From an uncultured Acidobacteriaceae bacterium (lineage in GTDB: Bacteria; Acidobacteriota; Terriglobia; Terriglobales; Acidobacteriaceae), in NCBI GenBank assembly GCA_903911925.1, contig CAIWFH010000110.1, positions 1 to 64,000 on the forward strand: a stretch of DNA of 64,000 nucleotides, written 5' to 3'. Shown here piece by piece: positions 19,035 through 28,003 of this stretch; within the stretch, counting starts at the first letter, position 1, and every line of letters starts with the position of its first letter. The translations under genes and the position numbers were made by a program. The notes under the pieces were generated by a model. The model saw only the letters and a list, made by a program, of their open reading frames with translations, was not told where the DNA came from and did not search any database.

Positions 19035-19149
19035 AGGGGTGGCTCCGAGGCGCGGCGAGATCGTCCGCCTCTTAGACGTAACGGAATGGTAGATGGTTTG
19101 GTTCCGAGGAATGCGGTTCGGTCCTGCTGAGCCTGGCCAATTTGCTGCT

Positions 19150-19200
19150 GTGGTTTCCCACCCATTCGCCAGAAAGACGGCGAATGGATGGGGCACGGAG
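19150..19200. repeat. Mosaic palindromic repeat, copy 4 (CCATTCGCC stem)
   Basis: GTGGTTTCCCACCCATTCGCC ... GGCGAATGGATGGGGCAC. It lies directly upstream of the ADOP permease. The in-frame extension of the permease to 19196 reads this repeat, which argues for the later TTG start. Confidence 0.8.
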
Positions 19201-19316
19201 CATTTTGGGACGATTGAGTTTTGAAAATGCAGGCCCTGCGACTTGTCTCCCGCGGTAAAGCTGCGAGAGGCTTTGCTTGGGATGACGGATTCAAAGTTAA
19301 AGCGCGGAGTCAGTTT

Positions 19317-21164
19317 CTACGCTAACTCCACTTCGATCTTCTTGGCTTCTACGTCGAGTTTGACGATCTTGAAGCTGCGGATTTGGCCTTCGGTCAGTGG
19401 CTCGGGTTTGGCACTGGCGGCGGGGGTGTTGCCTTTCCAGCGGTCTTTCAGCATGGAAGAGAACGCGGACATATCGACTTTGGCTGACGCGGCTGGTGCG
19501 GCGGCCGCTGGTGCGGCGGCGGCGCTGATGCGGCAGTTGGCTCGGATGCCGTCGCCTAGCTCGACTATGGTGAGCGTGGGCGACTCGTCGATGACGCGGC
19601 CGGAGACTTTGTCGCCTACCTTGTGCTCGGCAATGTATTCGTCGATGTCGGTGGGGATGAGCTGCTTCATGCTGAGCTTGATCTGGCGTTTTTCGGGGGA
19701 GAGGTCGAGGATTTGCGCCTTGACTACCTGGCCTGCTCTCAGAACATCGGACGGGTGGTTGAGGCGGCGCTCGGCGGTGATTTCGCTGATGTGGACCAGG
19801 CCTTCAATGCCCGGCTCGATCTCAACAAATGCGCCGAAGTTTATGAGTTTGGTGACCGGGCCGGTGATCTGCGAGCCGACAGGGAATTTCTTCTGCACTT
19901 CGGTCCAGGGATCGGTGAGGGTCTGCTTGAGGCCGAGGGAGATGCGGCGTTCTTCGGGCTTGATGCCGAGAATGACGGCGTCAACGCGGTCGCCCTGCTT
20001 GAGAATGTCGCTGGGGTGGCGCAGCTTTTTGCCGTAGGCCATCTCTGAAATGTGGATGAGGCCTTCAACGCCGGGCTCGATTTCGACGAATGCGCCGAAG
20101 TCGGCCAGCCGTGTGATGGTGCCGGTGATCCGCTGGCCGGTGACGAGGCGGTCGGGAGCAGTGGTCCACGGCTCGGCCTGGAGCTGCTTGAGGCCGAGGG
20201 AGATTTTCTTGGTCTCCGGGTCGATTTTGAGAATCTTGACCTGGAGTTCCTGGCCCACGGTGAGCACGTCTTCAGGCTTGCTGACGCGGCTGTGGGCGAT
20301 GTCGCTAACGTGCAGCAGGCCGTCTACACCGCCGAGGTCGATGAATGCGCCGTAGGGCATGAGGGTGCGCACGGTGCCGGCGAGGATGTCGCCTTCTTTC
20401 ATGGCTTCAAAATGCGCCTGGCTTGCGCCGCGGGCCTGTTCTTCAAGAACCACGCGGCGATCGACGACCACGTCTTCGTCGGTGACGTCGAGCTTGGTGA
20501 TGCGGCAGGTGATTTCGGCGCCGACGAGCTTTTCGAGCTCGACAGCGTCCTTGGTGCCGCTGCGGCTGGCGGGCATGAACGCGCGGACGCCGATGTCGAC
20601 GGTAACGCCGCCTTTGCGGACTTCAGTGACTGTGCCGACGACGGCCGTCTTGTCAGCGAAGGCAGCTTCGATGGCCGTCCAGTCGCGTACCTGGGCAACC
20701 TTGAAGCGAGAGAGCTCGTAATAGTGCTCCGCGTTGCGGCCGGTGACCGAGACGGGGAAGTTGTCGCCGGGCTTCACGTCTTCAGCGTAGTTGGCGAAGG
20801 CGGAGCGGGGCAGCACGCCCTCAGTCTTGTAGCCGATGTCGAGGAAGACCTGCTCGGCGGAGATGGAGACGACAGTGCCCTGCAACTGGCGCTGGCCGGG
20901 CTCGGCCTTGTGCGAGTGGCTGCGCTCAAACTGGGAGAGCATGTCGGCGAAGGACTCGGTTGATTCTTCTTCGACGGGCTCGGGAGCCGGGGCAGGCTCA
21001 GGGGCCGCGGGAGGCTTGGCCGCAGGAACCGCGATTGGCTCGGGGACCAGCTCCGCAACAGGCTCAGGAGCGGTCTCCACGACAGACGCGGGGGTTGGCT
21101 CAGCGATTGGCTCGGCGGAAATCTCGGGGGTGGGCAGGGACTCTGGAAGGCTGTCGTTGGTCAT
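19317..21164 (-). CDS. rpsA: 30S ribosomal protein S1
   Basis: 615 residues from ATG 21164 (GGAAGG upstream). An acidic Pro/Glu/Ala-rich N-terminal extension of about 85 residues precedes the S1 repeats. At least five OB-fold S1 domains are readable: GTVVSISAEQVFLDIGYKTEG, GTVTEVRKGGVTVDIGVRAF, GTVRTLMPYGAFIDLGGVDG, GTITRLADFGAFVEIEPGVEG, and PVTKLINFGAFVEIEPGIEG. A sixth, weaker one begins KVSGRVIDESPTLTIVELGDG. S1 binds mRNA leaders and assists initiation. The usual cmk neighbour is absent here. The acidic extension is unusual but similar in style to those on ScpA and RluB in this window. Confidence 0.93.
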   Translation of the reverse strand: MTNDSLPESLPTPEISAEPIAEPTPASVVETAPEPVAELVPEPIAVPAAKPPAAPEPAPAPEPVEEESTESFADMLSQFERSHSHKAEPGQRQLQGTVVSISAEQVFLDIGYKTEGVLPRSAFANYAEDVKPGDNFPVSVTGRNAEHYYELSRFKVAQVRDWTAIEAAFADKTAVVGTVTEVRKGGVTVDIGVRAFMPASRSGTKDAVELEKLVGAEITCRITKLDVTDEDVVVDRRVVLEEQARGASQAHFEAMKEGDILAGTVRTLMPYGAFIDLGGVDGLLHVSDIAHSRVSKPEDVLTVGQELQVKILKIDPETKKISLGLKQLQAEPWTTAPDRLVTGQRITGTITRLADFGAFVEIEPGVEGLIHISEMAYGKKLRHPSDILKQGDRVDAVILGIKPEERRISLGLKQTLTDPWTEVQKKFPVGSQITGPVTKLINFGAFVEIEPGIEGLVHISEITAERRLNHPSDVLRAGQVVKAQILDLSPEKRQIKLSMKQLIPTDIDEYIAEHKVGDKVSGRVIDESPTLTIVELGDGIRANCRISAAAAPAAAAPAASAKVDMSAFSSMLKDRWKGNTPAASAKPEPLTEGQIRSFKIVKLDVEAKKIEVELA

Positions 21165-21255
21165 GATGTTTACCCTTCCATTCTCACACGGTTGGGCGGA
21201 TGTTGGGCCCGATGGGTTTGAGCAGGGCTTCTTTTTGAGGGTTAATCGAGAGGTC

Positions 21256-21302
21256 GTGGTATCCCAGGTCTGAAAAGCCAGACCTGGGGCACCCAGCTTT
21301 GG
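21256..21302. repeat. Mosaic palindromic repeat, copy 5 (GGTCTG stem)
   Basis: GTGGTATCCCAGGTCTG, AAAAGC, CAGACCTGGGGCACCC, then AGCTTT. Lies between rpsA and the oxidoreductase cassette, which are divergently oriented. Confidence 0.8.
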
Positions 21303-21505
21303 TGCGTCAAGAAAGAGAGCCCGGGTTGCAGCGCCGGTACTCTCCAGCGCGAAAGTGAGCAGAAACGCACGGTTCAAGTTAGGACAAACTCAAAGAACTG
21401 CCCCCTTCAGCTTTTGAATGGACACGAGGGTGGATTGCGCAGCGAAGTTGTGTGGACACTGATGGGTGTGGGGAGCGAGAATTGCACCCGCAGGAGAGAG
21501 GCCTT

Positions 21506-22849
21506 ATGAAAACACCTTCTATGAGCAGACGGGATTTTGTGCGGATGAGCGCGGGCGCGGTGGCTGCAGGCGCAGCGGTGAAAGCAACGCTGCTGGAACC
21601 ACCCAAGCTGGCGGCCCAGGCCGTGGGGGGCGGACGAAAAATTCGCTTTGCCTCCATTGGAACCGGAATTCGCGGATGCGATATTTTGCGCTCGGCGCGG
21701 GAAGTGCCGACGGGCGAGTGCGTGGGCATAGCGGACATTTATGACATGCACCAGAAGGCCGGCAAAGAGGCCTGGGGCAAAGACGTTCCGACTACCCGGG
21801 ATTATCGCCGGTTCCTGGACGACAAGAGCATTGACGCGGTGATCGTGGCAACGTCAGACCATCTGCACAAGCACGTGGTGCTTGACGCGGTGGCGGCGGG
21901 CAAAGATGTTTACTGCGAAAAGCCTATGTCGCACACCGTGGCTGACGGCATCGCGATGGTAGAGGCGATTCAGGCCGGCAAACGGATTTTTGAAGTGGGC
22001 AGCCAGCGTGTAAGCAGCATCCTGTTCAAGAAGGCGGCAGAGATTTATGCCTCCGGCAGGCTGGGAGAGGTTCATTTTGTCGAGGCTTATACAAATCGCA
22101 ATTCTCCTTCGGGCGCCTGGGTTTACCCGGTAGCGCCGGGGTTCTCTCCGGAACAGATCGACTGGAAAGAATTTGTGCGCGACGCTCCGCCGCATGCGTT
22201 TGACCCGATCCGGTTCTTCCGCTGGAGGTGTTTCAAGGACTACGGCGAGGGTCTGGCGGGCGATTTGTTCGTTCACCTGCTCTCGGGTTTCCAGTGCATC
22301 AGCGGCATCAACGCAGCGCCATCTCGGGCTTACTCTACGGGCAGCCTGACGCACTTCAACGACGGCCGCGATTATCCTGACATGCTGGCGACGCTTTACG
22401 ACTATCCCAACCTGACCCTGAGCCTGCACTGCAACCAGAACAACCAGTCGGAAGAGCCTATCATCTTTGCCGGCAAAGAAGCCACGATGCAGATCCTGGG
22501 AGACACGCTGACGGTGGTTCCGCAGGATACGCGGCCGCAGCCAGAGGGCTACTCACTTGACGGCTGGACTGCCGAAGCGAAGGCGCTGTACCTGGCGGAA
22601 TGGCAGAAGGCGAATCCCGCCGGGCCGGTTAAGCTGGCCGCCGTGGAGAGCTACACATTGCCGCGCGATTACGACGACACCGCTGACCACCTTGCCAATT
22701 TCTACCGCGCCATTGAGACGCGGGAGCACGTGGCTGAGGATGAGGTATTCGGCCACCACGCGGCGATTGCCTGCCACATGGCCAACGAATCGTATGCTCG
22801 TCACGCCGCGGTTACCTGGGACGCCGCGAGCAACACCATCAAGGGATAA
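21506..22849 (+). CDS. Tat-exported Gfo/Idh/MocA family oxidoreductase (cassette 1)
   Basis: A 447-residue NAD(P)-dependent oxidoreductase-like protein. The start ATG 21506 follows GGAGAGAGG; the longer frame from 21452 lacks support. SRRDFVRMSAGAVAAGAAVK is a Tat-type leader. The Rossmann fold begins at RKIRFASIGTGIRGCD, with AVIVATSDHLHKH and the family hallmark KDVYCEKPMSHTV (catalytic Lys of the EKP motif). The substrate-binding domain follows. Export through Tat usually implies a cofactor folded in the cytoplasm, as in periplasmic glucose-fructose oxidoreductase. The downstream TIM-barrel gene starts 42 bases later, suggesting an operon acting on a shared sugar or inositol-like substrate. 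Closely related to the gene at 23862. Confidence 0.88.
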   Translation: MKTPSMSRRDFVRMSAGAVAAGAAVKATLLEPPKLAAQAVGGGRKIRFASIGTGIRGCDILRSAREVPTGECVGIADIYDMHQKAGKEAWGKDVPTTRDYRRFLDDKSIDAVIVATSDHLHKHVVLDAVAAGKDVYCEKPMSHTVADGIAMVEAIQAGKRIFEVGSQRVSSILFKKAAEIYASGRLGEVHFVEAYTNRNSPSGAWVYPVAPGFSPEQIDWKEFVRDAPPHAFDPIRFFRWRCFKDYGEGLAGDLFVHLLSGFQCISGINAAPSRAYSTGSLTHFNDGRDYPDMLATLYDYPNLTLSLHCNQNNQSEEPIIFAGKEATMQILGDTLTVVPQDTRPQPEGYSLDGWTAEAKALYLAEWQKANPAGPVKLAAVESYTLPRDYDDTADHLANFYRAIETREHVAEDEVFGHHAAIACHMANESYARHAAVTWDAASNTIKG

Positions 22850-22891
22850 GCAGAGGCGGCCGTTGACCGGCCCGCCTGAGGAGAAAAGCGA

Positions 22892-23758
22892 ATGAGATCT
22901 ACTTCACGGAGAAGTTTTTTGAAGACGGCAGGGGCGGCGGTGGCCGCTACCTGCGTCGGCGCACAGCGACTGTCAGCCAAAGGGACTAAACTCCCCGTCG
23001 GCATTGAGCTCTACAGTGTGCGCGAGCAGATGGCCAAGGACCTGGAAGGCACGCTGGCCAAGGTACGCGCGGCCGGGTACGAAGTGGCGGAGTCGGCTGG
23101 CTTTGTGAACCACACGGCTGCGGAGTATCGCAAGGCGCTGGACAATGCCGGCCTGAAACTGATCAGCGGACACTACACGCTGGCCCTGCTGCGGACGCAA
23201 CTGGACAAGATTATTGAAGATGCCCACACGTCGGGGATGCAGTACGTGGTGTGCTCCTCGTCGGGAGGCCAGCACCGTGTTCCGTCGTCGAAGCCCGATT
23301 TGAGCCTGGACGACTGGCGCTGGGTGGCCGGCGAACTGAACAAGATTGGCGAAAAGACCAAGGCCGCGGGAATCACGCTGGGCATACACAACCACACGCC
23401 GGAGTTTGCCACGCTGGACGGCGTGCTGGTGTACGACGAACTGCTGAAGCTGACCGATCCCAAACTGGTCACGTTCCAGATGGATTGCGGCTGGGTGTTT
23501 GCCTCGGGACACGACCCGGTCCAGTTCCTGAAGAAGACGCCCAACCGGTTCCCGCTACTGCACGTGAAAGACATGGTGATGCAACCCGACGGCAAGGAAA
23601 AGATTACCGTGCTGGGCAAGGGCAGCATCAACTACGGCCCCATTCTGAAAGCTGCAACAGGGGCGAAGTACTACTACGTTGAGCAGGAAGAATACGACCT
23701 GGAGGTCTTCGAGGAACTCCGGTTGGATGCCGAGTACATGCGGAACCTGAGCGTGTAA
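22892..23758 (+). CDS. Tat-exported sugar phosphate isomerase/epimerase (cassette 1)
   Basis: A 288-residue TIM-barrel protein of the xylose isomerase-like superfamily. The leader is TSRRSFLKTAGAAVAATCVG (Tat type). The barrel holds GIELYSVREQMAKDLEGTL, LKLISGHYTL, the metal-binding strand TLGIHNHTPEF, FQMDCGWVFASGHDP and LLHVKDM, so the His/Asp/Glu ligands look intact. A late YYVEQEEYD segment supplies the final Glu. It sits 42 bases after the oxidoreductase and has a close paralogue at 25248. Probable role: isomerising or epimerising an oxidised sugar product of the partner enzyme. This is inference from neighbourhood; the substrate is unknown. Confidence 0.87.
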   Translation: MRSTSRRSFLKTAGAAVAATCVGAQRLSAKGTKLPVGIELYSVREQMAKDLEGTLAKVRAAGYEVAESAGFVNHTAAEYRKALDNAGLKLISGHYTLALLRTQLDKIIEDAHTSGMQYVVCSSSGGQHRVPSSKPDLSLDDWRWVAGELNKIGEKTKAAGITLGIHNHTPEFATLDGVLVYDELLKLTDPKLVTFQMDCGWVFASGHDPVQFLKKTPNRFPLLHVKDMVMQPDGKEKITVLGKGSINYGPILKAATGAKYYYVEQEEYDLEVFEELRLDAEYMRNLSV

Positions 23759-23861
23759 CAGGCAGGTGGTTTCAGTTTGGCCCGTTGTCGGACTCAGGAT
23801 GAGCCGGCAGCGGGCCGAACTGGTATTTGGAGAGAATGTTGGCTGAAAGGCGAGGGACGAT

Positions 23862-25208
23862 ATGAAAACACCATCCATGACGAGGCGGGATTTTGTACGG
23901 ATGAGCGCGGGTGCAGTTGCGGCCGGCGCGGCGGTAAAAGCCACGCTGCTGGAGCCACCGATGCTGGCAGCAGAGACGCTGACGGGCGGGCGAAAGATTC
24001 GGTTCGCCTCCATCGGAACCGGAATTCGCGGATGCGACCTGCTGCGCTCGGCGCGCCAGGTTTCAACAGGCGAGTGCGTGGGCATCGCCGATCTCTACGA
24101 CATGCACCAGAAGGCCGGCCTTGAAGCCTGCGGCAGGGAGGTTCCGACAACACGGGACTATCGCCGCTTCCTCGACGACAAGACGATCGACGCGGTGATT
24201 GTGGCCACGGCCGATCACCTGCACAGGCACATTGTGCTGGACGCAGTGGCGGCGGGCAAAGACGTCTACTGCGAAAAGCCGATGTCGCACACCGTTGAAG
24301 CCGGATTTGAAATGGTGGCGGCGGTTCAGGCCGGCAAGCGGATTCTCGAGGTGGGCAGCAATCGCGTAAGCAACATTCTCTACAGGAAGGCAGCGGAGAT
24401 TTATGCCTCCGGCCGGCTCGGAGAGGTTTACTATGCCGAGGCGCACATGGATCGCGACGGGCCCTCTGGCGCCGGCGTCTACCCGGTCCCCCCCGGCCTT
24501 ACCCCGGAGACGGTGAACTGGAAGGAGTTCCTTCGCGACGCCCCGCCGCATGAATTCGATCCGGTGCGCTTTGTCCGGTGGCGTCTGTACAGGGACTACG
24601 GCGAGGGTCTTGCGGGCGACCTGTTCGTCCATCTGCTTTCGGGGTTCATGGGCGTGAGCGGCATCAATGCGCCGCCGCTCCGCGCATACTCTACTGGCGG
24701 CAACGTCCGCTATAAGGATGATCGCGAATTCCCCGACGTCCTCTCCACGCTCTATGACTATCCGGGCGGGCTTACCTACGGGATTCACTGCAACATGGTG
24801 ACCGCGTCACAGGAGCCGTTGATCTTCTCAGGAGAAGAAGCCAACCTCACCATCATGGGCAATACGCTGACCATTACTCCCGCAGACACCAGGCCGCAAC
24901 CGGAGCGTTATGGGCTGAATGGCTGGACCGAGGCTCTGCGGCGCCAGTACACCGAAGCGTGGTTTGCGGCTCATACCGTTGCGCCGCCCAAGATCACCGA
25001 AGCCGAGGTTTACGAGACGCCCCGGGGCTACGACGATACCGCCGATCACCTTGCCAACTTTTTCCGCGCCATTGAGACACGGGAGCACGTGGTGGAGGAC
25101 GAAGTTTTTGGCAACCATGCTGCCATTGCCTGCCATATGGCCAACTACTCCTACTTCAACCGCGCAATTGCCACATGGGACGCGGCTACCAAGACCATCA
25201 AGGGATGA
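23862..25208 (+). CDS. Tat-exported Gfo/Idh/MocA family oxidoreductase (cassette 2)
   Basis: 448 residues, a close paralogue of the product of 21506-22849. The first 100 residues are nearly identical (KTPSMTRRDFVRMSAGAVAA, RKIRFASIGTGIRGCD, DVYCEKPMSHTVEAG). It retains the Tat leader, the Rossmann GxGxxG motif and the EKP catalytic motif. Divergence is concentrated in the substrate domain (for example YKDDREFPDVLSTLYDYPGGLTYG), suggesting a different substrate after duplication. The next TIM-barrel gene starts 39 bases downstream, repeating the order of cassette 1. Confidence 0.88.
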   Translation: MKTPSMTRRDFVRMSAGAVAAGAAVKATLLEPPMLAAETLTGGRKIRFASIGTGIRGCDLLRSARQVSTGECVGIADLYDMHQKAGLEACGREVPTTRDYRRFLDDKTIDAVIVATADHLHRHIVLDAVAAGKDVYCEKPMSHTVEAGFEMVAAVQAGKRILEVGSNRVSNILYRKAAEIYASGRLGEVYYAEAHMDRDGPSGAGVYPVPPGLTPETVNWKEFLRDAPPHEFDPVRFVRWRLYRDYGEGLAGDLFVHLLSGFMGVSGINAPPLRAYSTGGNVRYKDDREFPDVLSTLYDYPGGLTYGIHCNMVTASQEPLIFSGEEANLTIMGNTLTITPADTRPQPERYGLNGWTEALRRQYTEAWFAAHTVAPPKITEAEVYETPRGYDDTADHLANFFRAIETREHVVEDEVFGNHAAIACHMANYSYFNRAIATWDAATKTIKG

Positions 25209-25247
25209 ACGAAGGCAGCCGGGACCGGCAGGCCTGAGGAGAACGAA

Positions 25248-26108
25248 ATGAGTCTTACTTCACGCAGAAGTTTTATGAGGACAACGGGCGCAGTGGTTGC
25301 GGCCGCGTGTGTTGGCGGCAAGCTGAGCGCCAAGACGGTCAATTTCCCGGTCGGCCTGCAACTGTACAGCGTACGCGAACTGATGGCCAAAGATTTTGAC
25401 GGCACGCTGCTGAAACTGAAGGGAGCGGGCATTCAGGAAGTGGAAGCGGCCGGCTATTACGGCTACAGTGCGGAAGACTTTCGCGGCTCGATGGACCAGG
25501 CAGGGCTGCGCTGCGTGAGCGCGCATCATCCGTTGACTGCACTGCTGGGACACGAAGACGAACTGATCGAGTACGGCCACAAACTGGGACTGGAGTACAT
25601 TGTGTGCCCGGGGCTGAGGCGCCGCGATCCGGCGGCCACAGGCGAAATGACGCTGGACGACTACCGCTGGGCATGTGGCGAACTGAACCGCATCGGCGAG
25701 AAGGTGAAGAAGGCCGGCATGACCTTCGGCTACCACAATCACGAGTCGGAGTTCGGCAACGAAGGCGGCGTGGTGTTCTTCGACGAAATGATGAAGCTCT
25801 GCGACGCAAAACTGGTGATTTTTGAATTGGACTGCGGCTGGGTGTACGCGGGCGGAGCCGATCCGGTGGCCTACCTGAAGAAGTCGCCCAAGCGCTTCCC
25901 TCTGCTGCACATCAAGGACATGGTGAAGGGGGCCGATGGGGTGGTTCATTCGCCGATTATGGGCAAGGGCAAGGTGGACAACGCGGCGATCATGCGCGCC
26001 GCCACCGGGCTCAAGCACTACTTCCTGGAGCAGGAAGAATTCGACGGCATCGAGCCGATTGAAGCTGTGCGCGAGGACGCCGACTACATGAAAAAACTGC
26101 AAGTCTGA
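25248..26108 (+). CDS. Tat-exported sugar phosphate isomerase/epimerase (cassette 2)
   Basis: A 286-residue paralogue of 22892-23758. The leader is TSRRSFMRTTGAVVAAACVG. The barrel motifs are GLQLYSVRELMAKDFDGTL, CVSAHHPLTALLG, TFGYHNHESEF, IFELDCGWVYAGGADP, LLHIKDMVKG and a final YFLEQEEFD. Metal-ligand residues appear intact. With its partner at 23862 it forms the second copy of the cassette. A strong terminator follows 50 bases after the stop. Confidence 0.87.
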   Translation: MSLTSRRSFMRTTGAVVAAACVGGKLSAKTVNFPVGLQLYSVRELMAKDFDGTLLKLKGAGIQEVEAAGYYGYSAEDFRGSMDQAGLRCVSAHHPLTALLGHEDELIEYGHKLGLEYIVCPGLRRRDPAATGEMTLDDYRWACGELNRIGEKVKKAGMTFGYHNHESEFGNEGGVVFFDEMMKLCDAKLVIFELDCGWVYAGGADPVAYLKKSPKRFPLLHIKDMVKGADGVVHSPIMGKGKVDNAAIMRAATGLKHYFLEQEEFDGIEPIEAVREDADYMKKLQV

Positions 26109-26157
26109 TCTGGAAGGGGCTTCGGCCCGTTTTCGATCGAATATGCAGGATGAAGTT

Positions 26158-26204
26158 CTGAGCCGGGTCGCCTTTTTGAAGGGCGATTCCGGCTCAGGTT
26201 TTTT
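26158..26204 (+). terminator. Rho-independent terminator after cassette 2
   Basis: CTGAGCCGG ... CCGGCTCAG (9 bp) with an inner TCGCC/GGCGA extension, followed by GTTTTTT. It closes the duplicated oxidoreductase/isomerase block. Confidence 0.85.
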
Positions 26205-26254
26205 GGGGCAGATTCGCGGCGCCATCGGAGGTAAATTTCGGTTAGGCTGGGCAC

Positions 26255-26533
26255 ATGAGCGTATTCGACGAGCAGCGGGAAGAGTTGGAGCGGCACGAGT
26301 TCATGATGGGCGTGGAGCGGGGCAGGCTGGCCGTGGCGCTGGACCTGTTGACGGACGCGCTGATCATGGTGGGGCAACACGGGGTGTATTGTGCGTCAAC
26401 CCGCAACCCGAACAAGCCGGCGCTGGACTTGCAGGCTGTTCTGGGCGGGATGAACGGGGCGAAAGAGTTGATTCAGTCGGTGATGGAGGAATTGCGGAAA
26501 GACAGGGACCAGGGAGCAGGGACTAGGGACTAG
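26255..26533 (+). CDS. Small hypothetical protein
   Basis: A 92-residue, largely helical, charged protein with no recognised family: SVFDEQREELERHEFMMGVE, then a hydrophobic helix GRLAVALDLLTDALIMVGQHG, and NPNKPALDLQAVLGGMNGAK. No signal peptide. The upstream SD-like sequence is weak (GGAGG is more than 20 bases away). The C-terminal residues (RDQGAGTRD) are encoded by a 7-bp periodic repeat (GGGACTA type, about 26507-26539) that also supplies the stop codon. Expression is plausible because the frame covers a region with gene-like codon use, but the annotation stays tentative. Confidence 0.55.
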   Translation: MSVFDEQREELERHEFMMGVERGRLAVALDLLTDALIMVGQHGVYCASTRNPNKPALDLQAVLGGMNGAKELIQSVMEELRKDRDQGAGTRD

Positions 26534-26543
26534 GGAACGGCTC

Positions 26544-26588
26544 GGTGGTTTCCCAGGTCTCAAAATCGAGACCTGGGGCACCTGGCAG
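26544..26588. repeat. Mosaic palindromic repeat, copy 6 (GGTCTC stem)
   Basis: GTGGTTTCCCAGGTCTC, AAAATC, GAGACCTGGGGCACC. It immediately follows a GGGACYA/GGGAGCA heptamer array and precedes the tRNA gene. Confidence 0.8.
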
Positions 26589-26658
26589 AGTAGTTGGGTC
26601 TGGCGCTCACCGAATGTGGGGTGCTGGCAATGATGGAAGTGCGGTATGCTGGATATGC

Positions 26659-26735
26659 GCGCCCGTAGCTCAGCTGGATAGAGCGAACGCCTCCGGAGCG
26701 TTATGTCGGGAGTTCGAATCTCTCCGGGCGCACCA
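26659..26735 (+). tRNA. tRNA-Arg (anticodon CCG)
   Basis: The acceptor stem GCGCCCG/CGGGCGC is closed perfectly. The D arm is GCTCAGCTGGATAGAGC. The anticodon stem AACGC/GCGTT holds the 7-nt loop CTCCGGA (anticodon CCG, reads CGG). The T arm is GGGAG-TTCGAAT-CTCTC, followed by discriminator A and an encoded CCA end. 77 nt including CCA. Confidence 0.97.
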
Positions 26736-26944
26736 TATTTCAATCTTGCATCAAACATGTTGGGTTGAGAATTCGTCCGTCCCTGCGGACTTTCCGTGGT
26801 CTTTTCTTTTGCATTTTTTTCGAATTTACGCTTGTTTCTTCTCCGCGTCCCTGGCATGACGCCCAGAGACAGCCATCGCGGGCGCGGGAGATTAGACTAG
26901 TTGAGGCCGTGCGGATTTCGACAGCCGGCCGGGACAAGGTAGAT

Positions 26945-27811
26945 ATGCATCTCAGTTTCCCTTTTTCAGTCAGCCAGGTTCTTTGGACTCTGACATTTGC
27001 GGCGCAATTGGTTCTGCTGGTGGTTTTGCTGGGCCGGAACCGCGCCACCCGCTTTCCATGGTTTACCGCCAGCATTGCGCTGTATGCTGTGCGGCTGTTG
27101 ACGGAGGTGCTGCTTGCCGGCCGCATGGCGCCTCCCATCCTGGCGCGGGTATTTATCACCATGGCCGATGTGGCCGCGGTGGTGGGTCTGCTGGTAGTGC
27201 TTGAAATGGCGCGGCAGGCTTTTGGCGGCGTGCGACGGCGGACCTGGATTATCGGTGCGCTGGCGATGGTTGTGATCGCCGGCGGAGTGCTGGTGCTGTG
27301 GGGACCGTGGCCGGCACGGAAAGACCTTGTTTTCAATTCGCAGATGGCGGTGCTGCGGATGATGCAGTTGGCAGCCCAGAAGGGCGACCTGCTGATCGAC
27401 TTGCTTACCGTGGAACTCGGCTTGCTGGTGGTTCTTTTTGGCCGCCACTTCAAGGCCGGATGGCGAACCCACACGCAGCGGATTGTGATTGGACTTTCGA
27501 CGGTCGCGGCATCCTGGCTGACGATTGCGGGCGTGTGGCAGATTATCGTCAGCACGGTGCATCCGCATTCGCAGGCGGAGTACGAGCGTATTCTCGGCCT
27601 TGGCGCCAAGATGGTGAACGCCAACAAGGTGGTGTATATCGCCGTACTGGTGTGGTGGATCGCCTGCCTGTGGATGGACGAGCCGGGGACGGTGGTCGCT
27701 GCGGAAGTACCCGGCCCGCTCAGGATTCCTGAAACCGAGGCGGCCGAGGCGATGTTGGCCGAAGAGAACAACGCCCCAGTCGATCACCACCAGACCAACG
27801 GCGGAGCCTGA
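26945..27811 (+). CDS. Integral membrane protein of unknown function
   Basis: 288 residues from ATG 26945 (AAGG upstream); the longer frame from 26765 starts just past the tRNA and has no support. About seven hydrophobic helices are visible, for example VLWTLTFAAQLVLLVVLLG, VFITMADVAAVVGLLVVLEM, WIIGALAMVVIAGGVLVLWG and VVYIAVLVWWIACLW. The C-terminal tail of about 45 residues is acidic and soluble (IPETEAAEAMLAEENNAP). No transporter or enzyme motif is recognised. The seven-helix pattern is reminiscent of sensor membrane modules, but no kinase or effector domain is attached. Confidence 0.75.
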   Translation: MHLSFPFSVSQVLWTLTFAAQLVLLVVLLGRNRATRFPWFTASIALYAVRLLTEVLLAGRMAPPILARVFITMADVAAVVGLLVVLEMARQAFGGVRRRTWIIGALAMVVIAGGVLVLWGPWPARKDLVFNSQMAVLRMMQLAAQKGDLLIDLLTVELGLLVVLFGRHFKAGWRTHTQRIVIGLSTVAASWLTIAGVWQIIVSTVHPHSQAEYERILGLGAKMVNANKVVYIAVLVWWIACLWMDEPGTVVAAEVPGPLRIPETEAAEAMLAEENNAPVDHHQTNGGA

Positions 27812-27888
27812 AAACAATAAGAAGAGCCTGAGAACCTGGCGTCCTAACCACTAATAGCATGTGGGAAAAGTCCAGATTGGCGAAAAAC

Positions 27889-27960
27889 ATCCTTCGAGGG
27901 CTAAAGCCCGTCATTCCTTATCAGACGTTTGCGGCACGACTGAAGTCATGCCCTTTCAAA
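27889..27960. repeat. 'GHDFSRA'-type palindromic repeat, copy A
   Basis: GGGCTAAAGCCC hairpin, a spacer, then GGCACGACTGAAGTCATGCCC hairpin. Same orientation and layout as copy B (31243) and as a coding copy in scpA (45777). Short CTAACCA-type 7-bp repeats lie on both sides (about 27843 and 27987-28010). Confidence 0.8.
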
Positions 27961-28003
27961 ACCCGACTTTCACGACGGGCTGCTCACCCCTAACCTCTAA
28001 CCA

